Below, piece by piece: positions 26,464 to 40,159 of a stretch of 64,000 bases of DNA. A model generated the notes under the pieces. It was given only the letters and a program-made list of their open reading frames with translations. It had not been told where the DNA came from and ran no database searches. Every line of letters begins with the position of its first letter. Position 1 is the stretch's first letter. The translations under genes were made by a program, and so were the position numbers. The DNA lies in contig NZ_CP049780.1 in assembly GCF_011193355.1 (NCBI RefSeq), positions 1,843,582-1,907,581 of the forward strand. The letters run 5' to 3'. The stretch is from Streptomyces sp. JB150. GTDB taxonomy: Bacteria; Actinomycetota; Actinomycetes; Streptomycetales; Streptomycetaceae.

Positions 26464-26634
26464 GTGGACTCCCCCTCGGTCACCGGCTTTCCGGCAGCCG
26501 AGCGTACGGCACCCCGGCGGCCGCCACCGCCCCTTCCGGCCCCGCCTGCCCGCCCCCACCGCACCGTTCGTTATTTTGTTCGCCGCCGTCCCCAACCGGC
26601 TCACCGTCCGTCATCAGCCTCCCGAGGAGCCGGC

Positions 26635-27549
26635 GTGGAACCCGAGTCCCCCGTCCCGACCTGCTACCGCCACCCCACGGTGGAGTGTTACGTCCGCTGT
26701 GTGCGCTGCGACCGCCACATCTGCCCGGACTGCATGCGCGAGGCCGCCGTCGGCCACCAGTGCCCGGAGTGCGTCAAGGAGGGCGCCCGCTCGGTGCGGC
26801 AGGCCCGCACGGTCGTCGGCGGCCGGGTCTCCGGCACGCCCGTGGTGACGTACGTGCTGGTCGCGCTGAACGTGCTCGCCTACGTGCTCCAGCTGGCGCT
26901 GCCCGCGTTCGAGGACCGGTTCGAGATGGTCGGCGCCCGGCTCGTGGGGCCGGACGGCGGCTACTACCACCACGTGGGCGCGTACATCGGGCCCTTCCAC
27001 GCCGAAGGTGTCGTCGCCGGGGAGTGGGACCGGCTGATCACCAGCGGGTTCCTGCATCTGCTGCCCACCGAGGGCACGTTCGGCATCGCGCACATCGTGA
27101 TGAACATGCTCGCGCTGTGGCACCTGGGCCGGATCCTGGAGACCCAGCTCGGCCGGGTGCGGTACGTCGCCCTGTACCTGCTGTCGGTCCTCGGCGGTTC
27201 GGTCGCCGAACTGCTCCTCGCCGAGCCGTACGCCGTGTTCGTCGGCGCCTCCGGCGGCCTGTTCGGTCTGGGCGCCGCCTACTACGTCATGGCGCGCCGG
27301 TTCGGCGGCGACATGGACACCGTCAACCGCGACACGGTCATGCTGCTCGTGTGGCTGCTGATCTCGGCGGGCCTCACCTCCTGGCAGGGCCACCTCGGCG
27401 GCCTGCTGGCGGGCGCCGCCGTCACCGCGGCCTACGCCTTCGTGCCCCGCGGCCCGCGCCGGTCCCTGATCCAGGCCGCCGCCTGCGCGGGGCTGCTGGC
27501 GCTGCTCCTGCTGCTGACGTACGCCAGGCTCGCCCAGCTGACCGGCTGA
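26635..27549 (+). CDS. Rhomboid-family intramembrane serine protease with N-terminal zinc finger
   Basis: Membrane protease of 304 residues. Residues ~10-45 carry Cys/His pairs (CYRHP, CYVRCVRCDRHICPDC, HQCPEC) of a B-box-like zinc finger. The rhomboid domain follows: HIVMNMLALWHLG (HxxxN oxyanion motif), VGASGGLFGLG (catalytic Ser) and QGHLGGLLAG (catalytic His), with six or seven helices. GTG 26635 has GAGGAG 5 nt upstream. Substrates are unknown. Confidence 0.9.
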   Translation: MEPESPVPTCYRHPTVECYVRCVRCDRHICPDCMREAAVGHQCPECVKEGARSVRQARTVVGGRVSGTPVVTYVLVALNVLAYVLQLALPAFEDRFEMVGARLVGPDGGYYHHVGAYIGPFHAEGVVAGEWDRLITSGFLHLLPTEGTFGIAHIVMNMLALWHLGRILETQLGRVRYVALYLLSVLGGSVAELLLAEPYAVFVGASGGLFGLGAAYYVMARRFGGDMDTVNRDTVMLLVWLLISAGLTSWQGHLGGLLAGAAVTAAYAFVPRGPRRSLIQAAACAGLLALLLLLTYARLAQLTG

Positions 27550-27578
27550 GCCCGCCCGGCGGCGCCGGGACATGCGGC

Positions 27579-27621
27579 GGCGCCTGCCCAATCGTCCGGT
27601 CGGGGACTGGGGGCAGGCGCC
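27579..27621. terminator. Hairpin between convergent rhomboid and gltD genes
   Basis: GGCGCCTGCCC (27579-27589) pairs perfectly with GGGCAGGCGCC (27611-27621) across a 21-nt loop. No T-run. It could stop transcription from both sides. Confidence 0.5.
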
Positions 27622-27678
27622 GTCTGTGTTCCGTACGCCGTTGTACGGGACGTGTGTGCGGCCCTCGCGGGCCGTGTG

Positions 27679-29134
27679 TCAGACCGTCAGGGCACGGTCC
27701 GTCGGGCGGATCGGGGCCGGCAGGTCGCTGGCACCCGTCAGGAACCGGTCCACGCCGCGGGCGGCGGAGCGGCCCTCGGCGATCGCCCACACGATGAGCG
27801 ACTGACCGCGGCCCGCGTCACCGGCGACGAAGACACCCGGGACGTTGGTCTGGAAGTCGGCGTCGCGGGCGATGTTGCCGCGCTCGTCGAGCTCCAGGCC
27901 GAACTGCTCCACCAGACCGTTCTCACGGTCCGTGCCGGTGAAGCCCATGGCCAGCGTCACCAGCTGGGCGGGGATCTTGCGCTCCGTGCCCGGCTTCTGG
28001 GTCAGCTTGCCGTCGGTGAACTCCACCTCGACCAGGTGCAGCCACTGTACGTTGCCGTCCTCGTCGCCCTCGAAGTGGGTGGTCGACACGGAGTAGACCC
28101 GCTCGCCGCCCTCCTCGTGCGCGGAGGTGACCTTGTACAGCATCGGGAAGGTCGGCCACGGCTGGGAGACCGGGTTCCGCTCCTCGCCCGGGCGGGGCAT
28201 GATCTCCAGCTGCGTCACCGAGGCCGCGCCCTGGCGGTGGGCGGTGCCGACGCAGTCCGCGCCGGTGTCGCCGCCGCCGATGACCACGACGTGCTTGCCC
28301 TCGGCCGTGATCGGGGGCGCCACGAAGTCGCCCTCCTGCACCTTGTTGGCCAGCGGCAGGTACTCCATGGCCTGGTGGATGCCCTTGAGCTCGCGGCCCG
28401 GCACCGGCAGGTCGCGCGCGGTGGTGGCGCCGACGGCCAGGACCACCGCGTCGTAGCGCTTCTTCAGGTCGGTCGCCTTGAGGTCGCGGCCGATCTCGAT
28501 GCCGGTGCGGAAGCGGGTGCCCTCCGCGCGCATCTGCTCGATACGGCGGTTGATGTGCCGCTTCTCCATCTTGAACTCGGGGATGCCGTACCGCAGGAGG
28601 CCTCCGATGCGGTCCGCGCGCTCGTAGACGGCGACCGTGTGACCGGCGCGGGTCAGCTGCTGGGCGGCGGCCAGGCCCGCGGGGCCGGAGCCGACGACCG
28701 CGACGGTCTTGCCCGACAGGCGCTCGGGGATCTGCGGGGCGACGTCCCCGGTCTCCCACGCCTTGTCGATGATCGAGACCTCGACGTTCTTGATGGTGAC
28801 CGGCGGCTGGTTGATGCCCAGCACACACGCCGACTCACACGGAGCCGGGCACAGCCGGCCGGTGAACTCCGGGAAGTTGTTCGTCGCGTGCAGCCGCTCC
28901 GAGGCCGCCTGCCAGTCCTCGCGGTAGGCGTAGTCGTTCCACTCGGGGATCAGGTTCCCCAGCGGACAGCCGTTGTGGCAGAACGGGATGCCGCAGTCCA
29001 TGCACCGGCTGGCCTGCTTGCTGATGATCGGCAGCAGCGAGCCGGGGACGTAGACCTCGTTCCAGTCCCTGACGCGCTCCTCGACCGGGCGGGACTTGGC
29101 GACCTCGCGGCCGTGGTTCAGAAAGCCCTTCGGG

Positions 29135-29142
<8 letters not shown>
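27679..29142 (-). CDS. gltD: Glutamate synthase small (beta) subunit
   Basis: FAD/iron-sulfur subunit of NADPH-dependent GOGAT, 487 residues. It passes electrons from NADPH to the large subunit. The N-terminal cysteine clusters [17 protein letters not shown] and [10 protein letters not shown] bind [4Fe-4S] centres; then FAD motif [15 protein letters not shown] and NADPH motif [16 protein letters not shown] 29142 overlaps the gltB stop by 8 nt, giving coupled synthesis of both subunits. The C-terminal [17 protein letters not shown] is the usual second FAD contact. Confidence 0.95.
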
Positions 29143-33727
<4,585 letters not shown>

Positions 33728-33839
33728 CGGCTCTCCCGTCGTCGTCATGTGGCTGGTGGTACCTCCCAGGCCCGTAAGGCGCTGGGGAAGCTGCCGAGGG
33801 ACGACGTTGGCCCTCTGCGAGATCTGCGATGAGATCAAA

Positions 33840-33855
33840 ATTTCGTGCAGGTTAC
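33840..33855 (-). promoter_or_regulatory. Candidate GlnR half-box in the gltB leader
   Basis: On the minus strand GTAAC-N6-GAAAT, close to the gTnAC-n6-GaAAC half of the actinobacterial GlnR box, about 113 nt upstream of the gltB ATG. The second half expected in tandem is not seen. The rest of the 401-nt gap 33728-34128 holds no gene I can support; the gltB promoter must lie here. Confidence 0.35.
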
Positions 33856-34128
33856 ATGATGGAGCGGTTCTCGGGAACCGGATACTCCGTTCCAGCATGC
33901 GGACGCCGCGGTTGCGGCGGGTGCCGCGTCGGCGGCGGAAGCAAAGGGGACCGATGCGGACAGATCGATGTCCGGCGGTCCGGGGCGGAGGGAGCAGCGT
34001 CGCTCACCCCGCGGGCGCGCCGCAGGCCTCATTGCCCACAGCGCTTACGGCTCATGCCCACTGGTCATGCGGCCGAAACCAGCGAGTAACGGCTAGTTAT
34101 GCGGCGCAACGCATACGTTCCAGCCGCG

Positions 34129-34860
34129 TCATCCTACGGCCACACCGAACGCCATGCCCAGGGCGTACGTCACACCGGCCGCGGCACCGCCCAGGGCAAG
34201 CTGGCGCACACCGCTGAACCACCAGCTCCGCGCGGTCACCCTCGCCACCACCGCACCGCACAGGAAGAGCCCGAGCAGCGCCAGCAGCACCGCCGGCCAC
34301 AGGGCGCTCGCCCCCAGCAGGTACGGCAGGACGGGCAGCAGGGCGCCCAGCGCGAACGAGCCGAAGCTCGACACCGCGGCGACCAGCGGCGACGGCAGGT
34401 CGGCGGGGTCGATGCCCAGCTCCTCGCGGGCGTGGATCTCCAGCGCCTGCTCGGGGTCGCGGGACAGCTGCCGCGCCACGTCGCGCGCGAGGCCGGGGTC
34501 GACGCCCCGCGACACGTACAGCGCGGCCAGCTCCGCCTCCTCGTCCTGGGGGTGGCGGCGCAGCTCGCGGCGCTCCACGTCCAGCTCGGCCTCGACCAGC
34601 TCGCGCTGGGAGGCCACGGAGGTGTACTCGCCGGCGGCCATCGAGAACGCGCCGGCGGCGAGCCCCGCGAGTCCGCTCAGCACGACCGCGTGCTGGCTGG
34701 CGCTGCCGCCCGCGACACCGGTCATCAGGGCGAGGTTGGAGACCAGGCCGTCCATCGCGCCGAAGACGGCGGGGCGCAGCCAGCCGCCGTTCACGTCGCG
34801 GTGGGTGTGGTTGTCGCGGTGCGCCTCGTGCAGCGCCGCCTCGGTCTCGATGATGGCCAT
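34129..34860 (-). CDS. VIT1/CCC1-family Fe2+/Mn2+ transporter
   Basis: Membrane protein of 243 residues with about five helices. The first helix FGAMDGLVSNLALMTGVAGG and second AAGAFSMAAGEYTSVASQRE are VIT-family hallmarks; the cytoplasmic metal-binding loop (VERRELRRHPQDEEAELAAL onward) is rich in Glu. A His-rich start (EAHRDNHTHRD) may bind metal. Plant and yeast members sequester iron or manganese; in bacteria the family is thought to export or detoxify. ATG 34860 has GGGGGA 5 nt upstream; GTG 34863 is possible. A possible iron-repressor box lies 89 nt upstream. Confidence 0.88.
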   Translation of the reverse strand: MAIIETEAALHEAHRDNHTHRDVNGGWLRPAVFGAMDGLVSNLALMTGVAGGSASQHAVVLSGLAGLAAGAFSMAAGEYTSVASQRELVEAELDVERRELRRHPQDEEAELAALYVSRGVDPGLARDVARQLSRDPEQALEIHAREELGIDPADLPSPLVAAVSSFGSFALGALLPVLPYLLGASALWPAVLLALLGLFLCGAVVARVTARSWWFSGVRQLALGGAAAGVTYALGMAFGVAVG

Positions 34861-34948
34861 CACGGTCCCCCAGACATGCTTCTTTGGACTGCTTCTATTT
34901 TTTGACAACACCCAGACTACGTCGCCGCATTCCTTCCCGCCAGCAAGG

Positions 34949-34967
34949 AAAGGCTGGGCTAACCTGC
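34949..34967 (-). promoter_or_regulatory. Candidate DmdR/IdeR iron box upstream of the VIT transporter
   Basis: AAAGGCTGGGCTAACCTGC matches the 19-bp actinobacterial iron box TTAGGTTAGGCTAACCTAA at 13 positions, with the right arm GGCTAACCT nearly intact. It lies in the divergent gap 34861-35123, so it could serve either the metal transporter or the plus-strand operon. Confidence 0.4.
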
Positions 34968-35123
34968 GGTTTTATCGCTCTGCGCTCGTCCGGGCGCGAT
35001 CATGCTCATATGTCGACCGGGTGATGCTGAGACGCCTGAGGCTGCGCGGCGCACCCCGCCGGGGGACAGTTCCGCAAAGGGCTCCGCGCCGTCCCACGGC
35101 GCCCCCCGAGAGGAGAGGCCTGC

Positions 35124-36161
35124 ATGGCACCGACCGCCTGCATTCCCTCGGCCCCGGCACCCGGCGACGCCGCCGGCCTGCGCGAACGGGCCCGCGGCGC
35201 GCTGCTCGGTCTGGCCGTCGGGGACGCGCTGGGAGCCCCCGCCGAGAACATGAAACCGTCCGAGATCCGCGCCCGCTGGGGCCGGATCACCGGTTACGTC
35301 ACCGACACCCCGGCCGGCACCGACGACACCGAGTACGCGATCTTCTCGGGCCTGCTCCTGGCCCGGCACGGCTCCGCGCTCACCCCGGCGCACGTGGAGG
35401 CCGCCTGGCACGAGTGGATCGCCGACCGCGCGGAGGGCCCCTTCCGGGGCGCGGGCTTCAGCGAGCGCGGCACCCTGGAGAATTTGCGCCGCGGCCTCGC
35501 CGCGCCCATCTCCGCCCAGCACCGGCACGCCTGGAGCGACGGCCTGGCCATGCGCGCGGCCCCGCACGGCGTCTTCGCCGCCGGCCGCCCCGCCGAGGCC
35601 GCGCGCCTCGTCGCGATCGACGGCTCGGTCAGCCACGACGGCGAGGGCATCTACGGCGGCCAGGCGGTCGCGGCGGGCGTCGCCGCGGCCATGGCGGGCG
35701 CCTCGCCCATCGCGGTCGTCGCCTCCGCCCTCGCCGTCGTCCCCGACGATTCCTGGACGGCCCGCTCCCTGCGCCGCGCGGTGACCGTCGCCCACCGGGG
35801 CGAGCGCGCGGTCCGCTCGGCGGTCGTCATCGGCGGCTACCCGTGGACCGACCTCGCCCCCGAGGCGGTCGCCCTCGCCTTCGGCGCGTACGCCGCCGCC
35901 GACGGCGACTTCAAGGAGGCGGTGCTGACCGCCGTCAACATGGGCCGCGACGCCGACACCACGGCCGCCGTCGCCGGCGCGCTCGCCGGCGCGACCCAGG
36001 GCGCGTCCGCCATCCCCCCGGACTGGGCGTCCGCCATCGGCCCCGCCCGCGGCAGCTGCCTGCCCGCGATGGCCGGCCACCACGTCCTGGCCATCGCGGA
36101 CCTGCTCACCCCCGCGGCGGCCGCACCGCCCCCACGACACGACGCGAAGGTGACGCCATGA
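35124..36161 (+). CDS. ADP-ribosylglycohydrolase family protein, paralogue 1
   Basis: DraG/ADP-ribosylglycohydrolase fold, 345 residues, cytoplasmic. The N-terminal GALLGLAVGDALGAPAE and TDDTE (T66-D67-D68-T69) and the C-terminal NMGRDADTTAA supply the ligands of the two-metal site, so an active hydrolase is likely. The family removes ADP-ribose from proteins or small molecules; the substrate here is unknown. ATG 35124 has GAGAGGAG upstream. First gene of a six-gene operon; its stop overlaps the next start as ATGA. It also has an internal GDGDFK-like ADGDFKEAVLTAVN helix typical of the family. Confidence 0.88.
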   Translation: MAPTACIPSAPAPGDAAGLRERARGALLGLAVGDALGAPAENMKPSEIRARWGRITGYVTDTPAGTDDTEYAIFSGLLLARHGSALTPAHVEAAWHEWIADRAEGPFRGAGFSERGTLENLRRGLAAPISAQHRHAWSDGLAMRAAPHGVFAAGRPAEAARLVAIDGSVSHDGEGIYGGQAVAAGVAAAMAGASPIAVVASALAVVPDDSWTARSLRRAVTVAHRGERAVRSAVVIGGYPWTDLAPEAVALAFGAYAAADGDFKEAVLTAVNMGRDADTTAAVAGALAGATQGASAIPPDWASAIGPARGSCLPAMAGHHVLAIADLLTPAAAAPPPRHDAKVTP

Positions 36162-37572
36162 CCCCACCGGCGCCCTGGGACACCGCGACAGCACTCAAGA
36201 CCCCCCTGAACCCCCCGTCCACGGACACCGCCCCCGCCCCACAGGACCAGCCCACCGCCGAGCCCGCCCCGCAGGGGCAACCCACCGCCGAGCCCTCCCC
36301 GCAGGAACCACGCGCACCCGAGCCCGGCCCACAGGGCCCACCCGCACCCGGCGACGCCCCCGCTGCCCACCCCACGCCCACCGACGGCCCTCCACCCGCC
36401 GACGGCGAGTACGCCCCACCAGAACGACCCGCACCCGACACAACCGACCCCCACTCCCACCCCACCGAGTCGAAGGTCTCCTCCTGGGCCTGGCCGCAGG
36501 CGACGCCGCCGGCTGGCCCGCGGCTCGCCACCGCGCCGCCCGCATGCCCGACTGGACCCGCCGCCTCACCCGCGAACTGGACACCTTCGCCGAGCACAAC
36601 GCCACCACCACCCTCCCCGTCCCCATCGCCCTGAACCAGCCCCCGGAACCCCTCCGCCTCGGCCCCTCCGACGACGCCGAGTGGGCGGTGTTCGCCGCGG
36701 AGGCGGTCCTGCGGGCCGGCGACGACACCGTCCTCGGCGATCTCAGCCGGGACCGCCGCATGCGCGCCGCGATCGACCTCACCTGGAACGCCGTCGCGAG
36801 CGAGGTCGCCGCCGCGGCCGAGCGCGCCCCCGAGATCGAGTCCGCCGTCCTCCCCCTGCGCGCCCGCATCTCCGTACGCGCCGGCCTCGGCAACCTCGCC
36901 GCGGGCCTGCGCCCGCCCGCCTCCGGCCACGACAACCCGCACTACTTCGACGACGCGGCCTGCGTCCGCGCCTGTGTCCTCGCGGTCGCCCACCCCGGCG
37001 ACCCGAAGGCCGCCGCCGACCTCGCGGAGTTCGACGCCCGCTACACCCAGGACGGCGACGGCGTGCACGGCGCCCGCGCGATGGCCGCCGCGGTGGCGCT
37101 CGCGCTGTCCGGCGCGGACGCGCGGGCCTGCGCGACGGCCGCGCTCGCCGAGCTGCCGCGGGAGACGGAGATCGGCCGCAACGCCCGGCACGCCCTGCGC
37201 CTCGCGGCGGACGCGGACAGCGCGTTCGCCCTGATCCCCCTCCTGGAGCACCAGATCGTCGACCACGTCTACAGCTACGGCATCGCCGCCGCCGAGACCG
37301 TCCCCGTCGCCCTCGCGCTCACCGTCGCCGCGCACGGCCGGATCGCCGAGGCGATCCCCGCGGCGGCCTGCCTGTCCCGGGTCGCCGACTCGGCCCCGGC
37401 CCTCGCGGGCGCCCTCAGCGGCGCGCTGGGCGGCGGCGCGGCGCTCCCCGCGGCCTGGCGGGACGCCTGCCGCACCCTCCCCGGCTGCGTCCTGCCCCGC
37501 CTCACCGGCACCGACCTGGTGGAACTCGCCGAACTCCTGGAAGCCGCACAACCGGCCCCACCAGGAGGATGA
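36158..37572 (+). CDS. ADP-ribosylglycohydrolase paralogue 2 with apparent frameshift
   Basis: Two open frames make one protein. From ATG 36158, coupled by ATGA to paralogue 1, frame 2 encodes about 105 Pro/Gln/Ala-rich residues (repeats like APQGQPTAEPS) with high GC3. From about 36466 the family start RVEGLLLGLAAGDAAGW lies in frame 1 and runs through MPDWTRRL to the stop at 37572. Frame 1 has no ATG/GTG upstream before 36544, which would cut off the conserved first helix. One missing C in the C-rich tract near 36455-36466 would join the frames. The metal ligands are degenerate: SDDAE instead of TDDT, and RVADSAP in place of GRDxDT. The gene may be a broken, phase-variable or misassembled one; catalysis is doubtful. 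Confidence 0.7.
36200..36470 (+). repeat. Proline-rich low-complexity tract
   Basis: C-rich imperfect repeats (CCCACCGCCGAGCCC-type, about 36 nt apart near 36250-36300) encoding Pro/Gln/Ala in the presumed frame. Such a tract is prone to indels and sequencing error. Confidence 0.6.
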
Positions 37573-37580
37573 TTCGGGGC

Positions 37581-38801
37581 ATGACGCCCACAGAAGAACA
37601 AAACCGAGGAGAACCCGCCCGGCGTGCGGAAAGCCGGGAAAGGGAAGGCCGGGCGGAGTCCCTCGCCGAACGGATCACCGGCGCCCTGGTCGGCGCCGCT
37701 GTCGGCGACGCCCTCGGCGGCCCCGTGGAGGGCTACTCCCCCGACCAGATCCTCGAACGCCACGGCGGCCGCGTCCACGGCATCGTCGGCCCCTGGAACG
37801 GCGACGCCTGGCGCACCGCCCGCCCCATCGCCCCGTACCACAAGGGCGACGGCCACGTCACCGACGACACCCTCATGACGCACGCGCTGGTCCGGGTCTA
37901 CGAGCGCGTCCGCGACCACCTGGACGCCTACGCGATCGCCGACCATCTGGTCCCCGACCTGATGACCACCCCGCGGTGGATCCCCGAACTGGAGGCGGAG
38001 GCCCTGCCGTTGCAGCGGATCTTCCTCGCGGAGAAGTGGCTCGTGGCCCGCCTCCACTACGGCCATGCCGACCCCCGCGAGGCCGGCACCGGAAACATCG
38101 TCAACTGCGGGGCGGCGATGTACATGGCCCCGGTCGGCCTGGTCAACGCCGCCCACCCGGCGGGCGCGTACGCCGAGGCGCTGGACGTCGCGGGCGCCCA
38201 CCAGTCGTCGTACGGCAGGGAGGCGGCCGGGGTCTTCGCGGCGGCGGTGGCCGCGGCGTGCGCCCCCGGCGCGACCCCGGACTCGGTGGTGGCCGCCTGT
38301 CTGTCCCTGGCGAAGGACGGCACCCGCGCGGCGATCGAGCGGGTCTGCGAGACCGCCGCCCGCCACCGCGACGTCGAGTCCGCGCTGGTCCCGCTGCGCG
38401 AGGCGGTCGCCCCGTACGACACCGTCGGCCCCGACTACCGCTCCCCCTCGCTGGCCGCCCGCCGCCCCTCCCGGCTGCACGCGATCGAGGAACTGCCGGT
38501 CGCGCTCGGCATGCTGCTGGTCGCGGGCGGCGACTACCGGCACGCGGTGCTCGGCGCGGTCAACTACGGCCGCGACTGCGACTCGATCGCCACCATGGCC
38601 GGCGCGCTGGCCGGCGCCCTCGGCTCGCCGGTGCCCGAGGACTGGGCGAAGACCGTCGCCGAGGCCAGCCGCCTGGACCTGCGCGAACCGGCGCGCGTGC
38701 TCACCGAGGTGACCCGGGAGATCTTCGCCCGTGACGTACGGCGCCGCCGCGCCCACGAGGAGGCGTTCGCCGCGCTGGGAGGCACCGGATGCTCCGACTG
38801 A
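37581..38801 (+). CDS. ADP-ribosylglycohydrolase family protein, paralogue 3
   Basis: DraG-fold hydrolase of 406 residues. The N-terminal ERITGALVGAAVGDALGGPVEG, the metal motif VTDDTLMTHAL and the C-terminal NYGRDCDSIATMAGALAGAL are complete, so it is probably active. The middle contains longer loops (residues ~120-180) than paralogue 1. I chose ATG 37581; ATG 37569 overlaps the previous stop as ATGA but its AGGAGG is directly adjacent, with no spacing. The 3' end overlaps paralogue 4 by 13 nt. Confidence 0.85.
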   Translation: MTPTEEQNRGEPARRAESREREGRAESLAERITGALVGAAVGDALGGPVEGYSPDQILERHGGRVHGIVGPWNGDAWRTARPIAPYHKGDGHVTDDTLMTHALVRVYERVRDHLDAYAIADHLVPDLMTTPRWIPELEAEALPLQRIFLAEKWLVARLHYGHADPREAGTGNIVNCGAAMYMAPVGLVNAAHPAGAYAEALDVAGAHQSSYGREAAGVFAAAVAAACAPGATPDSVVAACLSLAKDGTRAAIERVCETAARHRDVESALVPLREAVAPYDTVGPDYRSPSLAARRPSRLHAIEELPVALGMLLVAGGDYRHAVLGAVNYGRDCDSIATMAGALAGALGSPVPEDWAKTVAEASRLDLREPARVLTEVTREIFARDVRRRRAHEEAFAALGGTGCSD

Positions 38802-40159
38802 CCTGGGTCCAGCCCGAGGACCTGCTCGGCCACGAACTGCGCCAGGCCGCCCAGGACGGCCGCGAACCGTCCGCGATCGCGAAGCGGTGGAAGGCGGCCG
38901 GCGGCTGCGAGGCCCCCGCCCGGGCCGGTGCCTCCCCCGAGCCGTGCTCGCGCTATCTGCGCCTGCTCGCCGAGGACCTGCTCGACGAACTCGCCGACCT
39001 GCCCAGCAGGCTGGCGGACCGGGAACCGACGGACCTGGACCGGATCGTCGCCCTGTGCCCCGACTGGCCGTCCGCCCCGGCCACCCCCGCCGCCCCGCCG
39101 GACCTCCTGCCCCGCCTGCACGCCGCCTGGCTCGGCCGGGCCGTCGGCTGCCTGCTCGGCAAACCCGTCGAGAAGCTCCCCCTGGACGGCATCCGCCATC
39201 TGGCCCGCGCCACCGGGAACTGGCCGCTCACCACGTACTTCACCGCCCGCGGCCTGCCCGCCGACCTCGCCGCCAGATACCCCTGGAACCGCCGCTCGGC
39301 CGCCACCTGCCTCGCCGAGAACATCGACGGCATGCCCGAGGACGACGACCTCGACTACCCCCTGCTGAACCTGCTGCTGCTGCGCCGCCACGGCCGGGAC
39401 TTCGGCACCGAGGACGTCGCCGCCCTGTGGCTCGACGAACTCCCCGCCGGCCGCACCTTCACCGCCGAACGCGTCGCCTACCGCAACCTGCTGTGCGGCC
39501 TCGAACCCCCGCGCACGGCCCGCCACCGCAACCCGTTCCGCGAGTGGATCGGCGCCCTCATCCGCGCCGACGCGCACGGCTGGACCAACCCCGGTGACCC
39601 GGCCCGCGCCGCCGCCCAGGCCCACCGCGACGCCACCCTCACCCACACCGCCAACGGCGTCTACGCCGCGATGTTCACCGCCGCCGTCATCGCCCTCGCC
39701 GCCACCGGGACGTACGACGTCCACGCGTGCCTGCGCACCGGCCTCACCGTCGTCCCGCCCCGCTCCCGGCTGGCCCGCGCGATCCGGCACGCCATCGAAC
39801 TGGCCCGCGCGCACGACGACTTCGACACGGTCGTGGACGAACTCCACGCCGCCTACGACGCCGGCCACCACTGGGTGCACGCCGTCCCCAACACCGCCCT
39901 GCTCGCCGCCGCCCTCACCCACGCCGACGGCGACTTCTCCGGCTCCATCTGCCGCGCGGTCTCCGGGGGCTGGGACACCGACTCCGTCGGCGCCACGGCC
40001 GGCAGCGTCGCCGGCCTGCTCGCCGGCTCGCCCGAGGCGCTGCCCGAGCGCTGGACGGCCCCGCTGAAGAACCGCCTGGCCACCACCCTCTCCGGTTTCG
40101 ACGGCACCGGCTTCGACACCCTGGCCCAGCTCACCCTCCAGGAGGCGACCCGCCCATGA
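38789..40159 (+). CDS. ADP-ribosylglycohydrolase family protein, paralogue 4
   Basis: Larger family member of 456 residues with an N-terminal domain of about 105 residues (LTWVQPEDLLGHELRQAA) not seen in the other three. Then LHAAWLGRAVGCLLGKPVEKLP, the metal motif EDDDLDYPLL and the C-terminal SGGWDTDSVGATAGSVAGLL, close to the classical GGDTDS. Substrate unknown. ATG 38789 lies inside the 3' end of paralogue 3 and its stop overlaps the CoA-transferase start as ATGA. Confidence 0.87.
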   Translation: MLRLTWVQPEDLLGHELRQAAQDGREPSAIAKRWKAAGGCEAPARAGASPEPCSRYLRLLAEDLLDELADLPSRLADREPTDLDRIVALCPDWPSAPATPAAPPDLLPRLHAAWLGRAVGCLLGKPVEKLPLDGIRHLARATGNWPLTTYFTARGLPADLAARYPWNRRSAATCLAENIDGMPEDDDLDYPLLNLLLLRRHGRDFGTEDVAALWLDELPAGRTFTAERVAYRNLLCGLEPPRTARHRNPFREWIGALIRADAHGWTNPGDPARAAAQAHRDATLTHTANGVYAAMFTAAVIALAATGTYDVHACLRTGLTVVPPRSRLARAIRHAIELARAHDDFDTVVDELHAAYDAGHHWVHAVPNTALLAAALTHADGDFSGSICRAVSGGWDTDSVGATAGSVAGLLAGSPEALPERWTAPLKNRLATTLSGFDGTGFDTLAQLTLQEATRP

